Assembly: GCA_964352225.1 (NCBI GenBank)
Contig: CAYGRM010000166.1
Location: 1-13,861, forward strand
Length of the DNA stretch: 13,861 nt
Source of the DNA: CAJQQY01 sp964352225
Lineage (GTDB): Bacteria; Bacteroidota; Bacteroidia; Chitinophagales; Saprospiraceae
Direction: 5' to 3'
Part shown: positions 8,170 to 13,861 of the stretch, piece by piece
Numbering within the stretch: the first letter of the stretch is position 1
Layout of the letters: each line of letters starts with the position of its first letter
Made by a program: the position numbers and the translations under genes
The notes under the pieces: model-generated
Databases searched by the model: none
What the model saw: the letters and a program-made list of their open reading frames with translations, nothing else
What the model was told of the DNA's origin: nothing

Positions 8170-9969
8170 ATGGCAAAAGAAAAATTATTAGAAGTTATCG
8201 ATTTACAAACCCAATTTTTCACCGAAGAAGGAATTGTTAAGGCAGTCGATAAGATAAGTTTTACGCTTTATCGAGGGGAAACGTTGGGAATAGTTGGTGA
8301 GTCCGGTTCTGGTAAGTCAGTAACTTCCTTGTCCATCATGCAATTAGTTGCCCAACCTCCAGGCAAAATTGTGGGTGGAAAAATTATTTACTATCCAAAA
8401 GATAAAGGCGAAATTGATTTACTTCAATTGTCGGATAAGGAAATGCAACATTACAGAGGCAATGAATTAGCTATGATTTTTCAGGAGCCGATGACTTCTC
8501 TCAATCCCGTTTTTCGTTGTGGAGATCAAGTAGCTGAGGCAATTATTCTTCATCAAAAATTATCAAAAGCAGAAGCCAAGGAAATGACGATTGAACTTTT
8601 TGAAAAGGTTCAGTTGCCTGATCCAGAGCGAATTTTTAATGCCTATCCTCATCAACTTTCAGGTGGTCAAAAACAAAGAGTTATGATTGCTATGGCAATG
8701 AGTTGTAACCCTGATGTGTTGATTGCTGATGAACCAACAACTGCTTTGGATGTAACCGTTCAGAAAGCCATTCTTGATTTGATGAATGATTTGAAAAAAG
8801 AAATTAATGCTTCGATCATTTTTATCACACATGATTTAGGCGTGATTTCAGAAATTGCCGATCATGTGATTGTGATGTTCAAAGGAAAAATTGTGGAACA
8901 AGGAGACATCGGAAGTATCTTTTTAAATCCTCAACATCCTTACACCAAAGGACTTTTAGCCTGCCGACCACCTCTTGATTTCAGACTGAGAAAATTACCT
9001 GTAGTTAGTGATTTTATGGATTTTGAGAAAAATGAAAATGGCGAAATTGTTATTACAGAAAAAGTAAAGAGTATTGATGAAGTAACTGAAAATAATAAAA
9101 TTGATCTTGCTACTCGAGCAAAGCGACAACAATTCTTACCTTCTCAAAACCCAATTCTAGAAGTTAATAATCTAGAAACTTGGTTTCCTGCGAAAAAGAA
9201 TTTTTTTGGAAAAACTACTGATTGGGTGAAAGCGGTAAATGATGTAAGTTTTAAAGTTTACCCAGGAGAAACTTTGGGATTAGTAGGGGAGTCAGGCTGT
9301 GGAAAAACAACGCTTGGAAGAACTATTTTAAGGTTGGTGGAAGCTAGATCAGGGGAAGTTATTTTTGAGGGAAAAAATATAAATGAAATTTCAAAAGATG
9401 AGATGCGAAACTTGCGAAAGGACATGCAGATCATTTTTCAAGATCCATATTCTTCGCTTAATCCAAGAATGACGATTGGAAATGCCATTATGGAACCGAT
9501 GCAGGTGCATAAAATTTTAGCCAATGATGAGGAGCGAAAAGCAAAAGTAATTGAATTGTTAGAAACAGTAAGTTTGGAAGCGAAACATTTTAATCGCTAT
9601 CCGCATGAGTTTTCTGGAGGTCAGCGGCAACGGATTTGTATCGCGAGAGCTTTGTCTTTAAATCCGAAATTTATTATTTGTGATGAGTCTGTTTCTGCTT
9701 TAGATGTAAGTGTGCAAGCTCAGGTATTAAATTTATTGATGGAGTTGCGTGAGAAATTTCAGTTTACTTACATTTTTATTTCCCATGATTTGTCTGTCGT
9801 AAAGTTTATGAGTGACCGAATGATTGTGATGAATCAAGGAAAAATTGAAGAAATCGGGGATGCGGATGAAATTTATCATCATCCAAAAACAACGTACACA
9901 CGTGACTTAATAGATGCGATTCCGAAGGGGAGGAGAGAGGACTTGGAGGCGAGGTTGAGTGGTAAGTAG
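8170..9969 (+). CDS. Fused double-ATPase subunit of an oligo/dipeptide ABC transporter (OppD-OppF type)
   Basis: A 599-residue cytoplasmic protein with two complete nucleotide-binding domains. Domain 1 has Walker A GESGSGKS near residue 42, the Q-loop IFQEPMTSLNP, signature LSGGQKQR near 163, Walker B with DEPTTALD near 187 and the H-loop THD near 219. Its tail HPYTKGLLACRPP is typical of OppD/DppD. Domain 2 has GESGCGKT near 372, IFQDPYSSLNP, FSGGQRQR near 480, CDESVSALD near 504 and SHD near 537, ending with the OppF-like HHPKTTYTRDLIDAIPKG. Both catalytic glutamates are present, so both sites should hydrolyse ATP to drive peptide (or nickel/glutathione-like) uptake. No permease or binding protein lies nearby, so the partners are encoded elsewhere. 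I prefer the ATG at 8170 to an in-frame TTG at 8116, which overlaps the promoter box. Substrate is not determinable. Confidence 0.95.
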   Translation: MAKEKLLEVIDLQTQFFTEEGIVKAVDKISFTLYRGETLGIVGESGSGKSVTSLSIMQLVAQPPGKIVGGKIIYYPKDKGEIDLLQLSDKEMQHYRGNELAMIFQEPMTSLNPVFRCGDQVAEAIILHQKLSKAEAKEMTIELFEKVQLPDPERIFNAYPHQLSGGQKQRVMIAMAMSCNPDVLIADEPTTALDVTVQKAILDLMNDLKKEINASIIFITHDLGVISEIADHVIVMFKGKIVEQGDIGSIFLNPQHPYTKGLLACRPPLDFRLRKLPVVSDFMDFEKNENGEIVITEKVKSIDEVTENNKIDLATRAKRQQFLPSQNPILEVNNLETWFPAKKNFFGKTTDWVKAVNDVSFKVYPGETLGLVGESGCGKTTLGRTILRLVEARSGEVIFEGKNINEISKDEMRNLRKDMQIIFQDPYSSLNPRMTIGNAIMEPMQVHKILANDEERKAKVIELLETVSLEAKHFNRYPHEFSGGQRQRICIARALSLNPKFIICDESVSALDVSVQAQVLNLLMELREKFQFTYIFISHDLSVVKFMSDRMIVMNQGKIEEIGDADEIYHHPKTTYTRDLIDAIPKGRREDLEARLSGK

Positions 9970-10022
9970 GCAGTTTTCAGCAGGCAGTTAGTAGTTGGCA
10001 ACTGCCTACTGAAAACTGTCTA
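9967..10022. repeat. Palindromic repeat carrying the stop codons of both convergent genes
   Basis: Two 23-nt arms (9967-9989 and 10000-10022) are inverted repeats matching at 21 of 23 positions, with the 10-nt loop AGTAGTTGGC. The repeated word is GGCAGTTTTCAG. The left arm begins exactly with the TAG stop of the ABC transporter gene (9967-9969). The right arm ends exactly with the TAG stop of the minus-strand cysteine-rich gene (10022-10020). It may act as a bidirectional terminator, though it lacks a T tract. Confidence 0.8.
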
Positions 10023-10370
10023 CTGAAAAGTTCCATAAGCACAATGTCGACATCCACTTCCACAACAATTCCCTCGAAGCATATGATAAAACTCCGTAAA
10101 AACAAAAAAACCATTTTCCATATAAAAATGTAACCCTTCCTTTAAGTCGGCTGGACGCCTTGGAAACACTTGGTTTTTTGCCAATTCAGCTAATCGATTA
10201 ATATTACTCAGACAGTTTTTACATAAACAATCGAATTTTGTTTTTTTCAAAAAATCATTTCCTGTTTCGTTTATAACAATACTATTACATTGACAATTAG
10301 CAATGTCATTCATGTTGCAATCGAATGAAGTTTTGCAACGTTGGCAGATTTTTATTTTAGCTTTTATCAT
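10020..10370 (-). CDS. Cysteine-rich CWC / DUF5522-like two-domain small protein
   Basis: A 116-residue cytoplasmic protein with twelve cysteines. Residues 1-60 fit the cysteine-rich CWC family: CQRC (9-12), FDC (18), CQC (26-28) and CLCKNC (48-53). Residues about 78-113 fit DUF5522: FYMENGFFVFTEFYHMLRG followed by CCGSGCRHCAYG (102-113). Both domains look like zinc- or metal-binding folds, but no biochemical function is known to me. The start is the ATG at 10370; the upstream in-frame TTG at 10388 would add six residues with no family support. The protein ends three residues after the CAYG motif, inside a palindromic repeat, so the tail may have been shaped by repeat insertion. It lies downstream of the B12 genes on the same strand but is separated by 233 bp, so cotranscription is uncertain. 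Confidence 0.82.
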   Translation of the reverse strand: MIKAKIKICQRCKTSFDCNMNDIANCQCNSIVINETGNDFLKKTKFDCLCKNCLSNINRLAELAKNQVFPRRPADLKEGLHFYMENGFFVFTEFYHMLRGNCCGSGCRHCAYGTFQ

Positions 10371-10437
10371 ATTGAAAAGTGCTTCCAAACTGGCTCAGAG
10401 TCTAATGTCATCAACTTTGGAAAACCTAGTATTTTTT

Positions 10438-10496
10438 ACCAAAGATTACTCAGATTATAAAAAAATGAATCTGTGAAAATTTGTGTAATCTGTGGT
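10438..10496. repeat. AATCTGTG-word palindromic intergenic repeat
   Basis: Arms of 19 nt (10438-10456 and 10478-10496) are inverted repeats at 16 of 19 positions, and the word AATCTGTG occurs twice in the right half. It lies between the cysteine-rich gene and the DUF4465 gene. The words match a dispersed Bacteroidota intergenic repeat as I recall it. The remainder of 10371-10603 shows no gene and no clear T-tract terminator. Confidence 0.65.
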
Positions 10497-10603
10497 GTTC
10501 TTTTATTTATCGAAAGTGCTATGCGCTGTTCAAAAAATAAAGATGGACAATTTTCTTAATTTGAAAACATTAGTTTCAACGTCACCTTGTGAGTTAATTT
10601 GTT

Positions 10604-11569
10604 TTATTGTTTTACTAACAACTGAGAAGCAACTTTGGTGTCAGTTTTAACTTTTACCACGTAAGTTCCTTTATTTAAATTTTGAATATTTACTTCGTTT
10701 TGATACTCCGTAACTATATTGTTATAAATTAATTTCCCAGTCATATCAAAAATGGAAACTTGAGCATTTTCATTTTCTAAATTTTTCAAAACAAAAAATT
10801 CACTCGCTGGATTTGGATAAATTTTAAATAAAGATTTTGCCTCCACATTTTCTACATCAACTATTCCGTCAGAAGTCACCACATTATCAATCGCAAAATA
10901 AGCAGGTGTATTCATTCCGTAATTTCCATTATCGGTAGAACTCAAACTGAATGCTAAACTATCCGCTTGACCCAATGAAGTCAAATCTACCCAAGTCCAT
11001 TCATCTACGATATAATCCTCAGCATTATCTGCAAATCGGTAATCTGCCAAATAAAATTCAACAGATTCTGATGATAGCGTTCCTCCTAAATATTTTTTGA
11101 TGGTCAATAAGAAATAATCTTCATCATCTCCAGTCACTCCGCCAAATTTTTTGGAAAACATATTTCCATCCTTGATAATATTATGTGCGACGGTCAAATT
11201 ATTGACATACATCCCATTGACTACTTCGCCTGCTGCATCATTATCCAAATGCATAATAGTTTGATCAGAAGAAAAGGAAACTGCATAATTATTTGAGCCA
11301 TTATATCCAGTTCCGTTGATAGTACTTAAGTTTGAAAATTCAGTTGTTGTAACATCGGTACCAGAGGAAATTGCCCATCCAGTCCAAGACATCCACATAG
11401 TATTATAATCGTTATCAATTGAAATATTTCCACTCGAAAATAAATCAGTTCCATCACTTCCATTTAGGAATGAGTCTATTCCAATTGTATATTCTTCAAA
11501 ATTGGAAGTAGTTTGTGCGAACGATAATATCGCAGAAATAGAAAAAATGAAAGTAAAAATTTTGTTCAT
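10604..11569 (-). CDS. DUF4465 secreted protein with T9SS tail; candidate surface B12-binding protein
   Basis: A 321-residue exported protein. Residues 1-18 are a signal peptide ending LSFAQ. Residues about 20-235 match DUF4465: NFEEYTIG, DSFLNGSDG, WTGWAISSGTD, NYAVSFSS, FGGVTGDDEDYFLLTIKKY, FYLADYRFAD, WTWVDLTSLG and the closing YFAIDNVV. This is a beta-sandwich-like family often found beside B12 transport genes. From about 246 a T9SS type-A sorting domain follows (FKIYPNPASEFFVLKNL ... KGTYVVKVKT ... LLVKQ). The gene starts 14 bp after the btuB stop, so it shares the riboswitch-controlled transcript. From memory, Bacteroides B12 loci encode a surface lipoprotein called BtuH that I associate with DUF4465. 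Here the surface anchor would be T9SS instead of a lipid. A role in capturing cobalamin is inference from family and context. Confidence 0.85.
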   Translation of the reverse strand: MNKIFTFIFSISAILSFAQTTSNFEEYTIGIDSFLNGSDGTDLFSSGNISIDNDYNTMWMSWTGWAISSGTDVTTTEFSNLSTINGTGYNGSNNYAVSFSSDQTIMHLDNDAAGEVVNGMYVNNLTVAHNIIKDGNMFSKKFGGVTGDDEDYFLLTIKKYLGGTLSSESVEFYLADYRFADNAEDYIVDEWTWVDLTSLGQADSLAFSLSSTDNGNYGMNTPAYFAIDNVVTSDGIVDVENVEAKSLFKIYPNPASEFFVLKNLENENAQVSIFDMTGKLIYNNIVTEYQNEVNIQNLNKGTYVVKVKTDTKVASQLLVKQ

Positions 11570-11583
11570 AATTCGAGATGATT

Positions 11584-13470
11584 TTATGGTTTTAAAAAAT
11601 TAAAATTTATTCCTATTTGGTAGTTAGTGCCAGGCATTGGTCGCCTTTCCACAACTATAAAATTTGTATTCCAGATATTATTAATATTGAAAAAAACAAT
11701 GCTTTTACATTTTTTCCGATCAATAGCATATTGAAACCTAGCATTACCAATTTGGTAAGCATCAATCTCACCATATTGACCTCTAGATTTCCCCACAAAA
11801 CTATGTTGATAAGAAACAGCAAAGTTTTTCCAGATTATATTTGCTCTTCCAAAAGCTTGATGAATTGGTACATATATTAATTGTTGGCCAACTTCCCGCT
11901 TGGGTAGATCCATCGCAACTTGATTAGTTGATTTGATATAATCATAACCAGCGTCAATCTTAAATTGTATAATTCCATCATTATGCGAGTAAGAGATTCT
12001 TGGTTCTGCACCTCTACTCCAAACTTCTGTAATGTTAAATGCAGCCCAAAAGAATTGCCCTTCGACAGGTGCCCACAAAATCCATTGATTAATATTTCTA
12101 TTAAAACCTGTAAGTGAAAATTCCAATAAGTTATCCCCAAATTTTAAATCAGCAGCTATGGTTCCTTCTTGACTCCAACCTGATTCAGGTTTTAAATTTG
12201 CATTTCCTCCAACTTGCCAATAGCGATCATTTAGGGTGGGAACTCGATAGTTTCTACTAATCTTTCCTTGTAATTTTAACCATGGAAAAAAAGAATAATC
12301 AAAACCAATAGTTGGAACCATTGGTATTAATTTTCCATCAATCAATCCTTGCCTTGCGCTTGCTTGAAGTTTATATTTTTTTTGTTGGAAAAGATAAGAG
12401 AACTGAATCGCGGATCGATTTTCAGTTGGTGGCTCAACAAAGCCATCATTATTGGCTGTGGTAAATGAATGAGTAATTCCGGTAAAAAATTGATGGATGT
12501 TTTTCCAAAATTTTTGACCCGTGATTTCACTTGTCAAAGTGGTAAAATCACTTAAAGAAACTAAGTTACTGGCATCATCAAAATAGTCCAAGCGTTCCTT
12601 GAAAAAACCTACTTTCCCATTTAAAACGTAGGTTTCATTGACATTTTTCCAATCCAAAATAAGTCGGGTAGCTTCGTCATTTTGATATGCTTCACTTGAG
12701 GTTTGAACATTAGTGGGAGGAATATTTCGATCCGAAAATTGTTGCCAAAAATGAAGAGCTAATTGATTTTTTTTATCAATTTTCCAATACAGATCTTGCA
12801 TAACATTTTGTTGCGAAACTTGTGCGTTAGTCTGTTCCCTTTTTGGATAATTAGGAGCTACGAAATATTTAAAATTATTTTCTCCTTGCTGATGGAAAAG
12901 TTTTGTAATACTCTGCAAGCGGGAATTTCCAAAGCCAAACTTTAATTCTTGATTGAAATTTCCATAGCTACCAAAAGTAGTTTTAACATTTGTAAATATC
13001 TTGTTATGGAAATTTGATTTATTGTTTAAAGCAATAACTCCTCCAATCGCACCACTTCCCCAAAGAGCAGAATTTCCTCCTTTTTGTAGACTAATTTCTT
13101 CTGAACCATTGAGTGGTAAAAGTGATAAATCGAGCAAGCCAAGCAATGGACTTTGTAGAGAAAATCCATTCCATAAAACTAAGGTATGACCTGCGCTTCC
13201 TCCTCTAATTGAAGAGGTGGCTAGACTTCCAGACCCATAACTTTTGATGAAAGTCCCACTTTCAGTATTCAAAAGTTCGGCAATGTTTTGAGCAGGAAGG
13301 GAAGTTAATTTTTCAGTATTCCATTTTTTAATTTGAGTACCGACTGGATGTTTTCTAATTTTTTCAGCAGATATTTCTACTTCAGGGATAGTCACGATTG
13401 TATCAATTTGTCCCATACAGAACAAAGGAAGAAGGATTAAGCCAAGAAGTAAAAAGATATTTTTATTCAT
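11584..13470 (-). CDS. btuB: BtuB-like TonB-dependent outer-membrane cobalamin receptor
   Basis: A 628-residue protein, close to the 614 of E. coli BtuB. A signal peptide (1-20, ending FCMGQ) is followed by a TonB-box-like DTIVTIPEVEISA. The plug domain (about 45-150) contains IAELLNTESGTFIKSYGSG, SSIRGGSAGHTLVLWNG and GGNSALWGSGAIGGVI. The rest is a 22-strand-type beta-barrel with alternating hydrophobic and aromatic segments and the terminal strand YQIGINFNF. No carboxypeptidase-like N-terminal domain is present, which favours a BtuB-type over a SusC-type receptor. A cobalamin riboswitch lies upstream on the same strand, which strongly supports B12 (or another corrinoid) as substrate. It should use TonB-ExbBD energy to carry cobalamin into the periplasm. 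The inner-membrane BtuCDF genes are not in the window. Confidence 0.93.
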   Translation of the reverse strand: MNKNIFLLLGLILLPLFCMGQIDTIVTIPEVEISAEKIRKHPVGTQIKKWNTEKLTSLPAQNIAELLNTESGTFIKSYGSGSLATSSIRGGSAGHTLVLWNGFSLQSPLLGLLDLSLLPLNGSEEISLQKGGNSALWGSGAIGGVIALNNKSNFHNKIFTNVKTTFGSYGNFNQELKFGFGNSRLQSITKLFHQQGENNFKYFVAPNYPKREQTNAQVSQQNVMQDLYWKIDKKNQLALHFWQQFSDRNIPPTNVQTSSEAYQNDEATRLILDWKNVNETYVLNGKVGFFKERLDYFDDASNLVSLSDFTTLTSEITGQKFWKNIHQFFTGITHSFTTANNDGFVEPPTENRSAIQFSYLFQQKKYKLQASARQGLIDGKLIPMVPTIGFDYSFFPWLKLQGKISRNYRVPTLNDRYWQVGGNANLKPESGWSQEGTIAADLKFGDNLLEFSLTGFNRNINQWILWAPVEGQFFWAAFNITEVWSRGAEPRISYSHNDGIIQFKIDAGYDYIKSTNQVAMDLPKREVGQQLIYVPIHQAFGRANIIWKNFAVSYQHSFVGKSRGQYGEIDAYQIGNARFQYAIDRKKCKSIVFFNINNIWNTNFIVVERRPMPGTNYQIGINFNFLKP

Positions 13471-13642
13471 CTGCTAACAATATACTTACGAGGGGAGCAA
13501 GCGGCAGATGATTTTAGGAAGGCGAATGCTTTTAAGTATTTTTCCTAGGAAGAAATACTAAAAAACACCTCAATAGCCAAAGCCATAAAAGGGAATCTGT
13601 CGTTAACTTTTCCTCCGAAAGTTGATAAAACGATAATATTTT
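13471..13642 (-). promoter_or_regulatory. btuB leader / riboswitch expression platform
   Basis: This is a 172-nt untranslated leader between the aptamer and the btuB ATG. Two segments are complementary to conserved aptamer strands. AAAAGGGAATC on + at 13587-13597 pairs with 13770-13780 (11 bp, perfect). GGAAGGCG on + at 13517-13524 pairs with 13673-13680 (8 bp, perfect). Two local hairpins are also possible: AACTTT/AAAGTT on the transcript (13605-13623) and AGTATTT/AAATACT (13535-13559). No T-tract terminator is seen, so control by alternative pairing or translation initiation is more likely than intrinsic termination. Confidence 0.6.
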
Positions 13643-13803
13643 GGCAGGTCTTCTGGCTCATTCTACTTTTAACGCCTTCCCAATTTGATTAACTTTTTTC
13701 AAATAAGTGGCAACTATTAAAAGCTGTTTTAGAACTTACAGCAGCGGGGACTGCTCCGGAATTACACCGGATTCCCTTTTCATTCCGCCCAAGGACGGAA
13801 ACC
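13643..13803 (-). promoter_or_regulatory. Cobalamin (AdoCbl-type) riboswitch aptamer
   Basis: Read on the minus strand, the conserved blocks appear in family order: GGTTTCC; AAAAGGGAATCCGGTGTAA; TTCCGGAGCAGTCCCCGCTG; CTGTAAG; then GGGAAGGCG and the 3' block GAGCCAGAAGACCTGCC. These match the cobalamin riboswitch consensus including the B12 box. It directly precedes the btuB leader and should reduce expression of btuB and the DUF4465 gene when corrinoid is plentiful. Confidence 0.96.
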
Positions 13804-13813
13804 AAAACTGACG

Positions 13814-13821
13814 TAAAGGTA
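13814..13821 (-). promoter_or_regulatory. Possible -7 box of the riboswitch transcript
   Basis: On the minus strand this reads TACCTTTA, one mismatch from TAnnTTTG, about 11 bp upstream of the first conserved aptamer block. No -33 TTG is obvious. The position is sensible but the match is weak. Confidence 0.3.
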
Positions 13822-13861
13822 TAAATTAGTTCGGAAATAAAAAGACTTAATAATTAAGAAG

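Noticed and set aside
11617..13189. Several short open frames on both strands inside btuB (for example 11877-12140, 12763-12945)
   Set aside because: They are shadows of the btuB reading frame, without start signals or recognisable protein sequence.
13545..13586. Thirteen-codon ORF (MALAIEVFFSISS) in the btuB leader on the minus strand
   Set aside because: Too short to support and overlaps likely pairing segments; no evidence of translation.
13605..13623. GGAGG in the btuB leader as a Shine-Dalgarno site
   Set aside because: It is far from the btuB start, lies in a hairpin loop, and Bacteroidota rarely use Shine-Dalgarno sequences.

Overview
The window comes from an AT-rich member of the Bacteroidota, probably a flavobacterium- or saprospira-like marine or aquatic lineage. 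Three proteins end in type IX secretion (T9SS) type-A sorting domains. Upstream regions carry the Bacteroidota -7 box TAnnTTTG, and genes lack Shine-Dalgarno sequences. A MutS2 and a BtuB-type receptor fit the same picture. A 10-N run at 7151-7160 marks an assembly gap.

Layout, left to right. (1) 1-1508: the 3' end of a T9SS-secreted protein, then an ankyrin-repeat protein with an N-terminal DUF6985-like domain, both on +. (2) 1776-4166: mutS2 on +, ending in a palindromic repeat and a strong bidirectional terminator. (3) 4359-7843, on -: a large secreted protein (choice-of-anchor B / LVIVD-type propeller, Ig-like modules, T9SS tail) and a periplasmic or surface TPR protein that is cut by the N gap but is almost certainly one gene. 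(4) 7844-8169: a divergent intergenic region with two promoter boxes and a 159-bp imperfect palindrome. (5) 8170-9969: a double-ATPase (OppD-OppF fused) peptide ABC transporter subunit on +. (6) 10020-13821, on -: a vitamin B12 module. Read in its own direction it runs: cobalamin riboswitch, long leader, BtuB-like TonB-dependent receptor, DUF4465 protein with a T9SS tail (candidate surface B12-binding protein), then a small 12-cysteine protein that joins a CWC domain to a DUF5522-like domain.

The B12 module is the most coherent system here. Low B12 should let the riboswitch leader be expressed. The receptor would then import B12 through the outer membrane, and the DUF4465 protein, exported by T9SS, may capture B12 at the surface. 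The leader holds two segments complementary to conserved strands of the aptamer (11 bp and 8 bp, both perfect), which suggests a switching mechanism.

The second theme is intergenic palindromes. At least four unrelated 'word' repeats (1565-1590, 4182-4296, 9967-10022, 10438-10496) and one MITE-like hairpin (7942-8100) occupy most gene junctions. The one at 9967-10022 starts and ends exactly on the stop codons of two convergent genes. No CRISPR array, rRNA, tRNA, integrase or transposase gene was seen.
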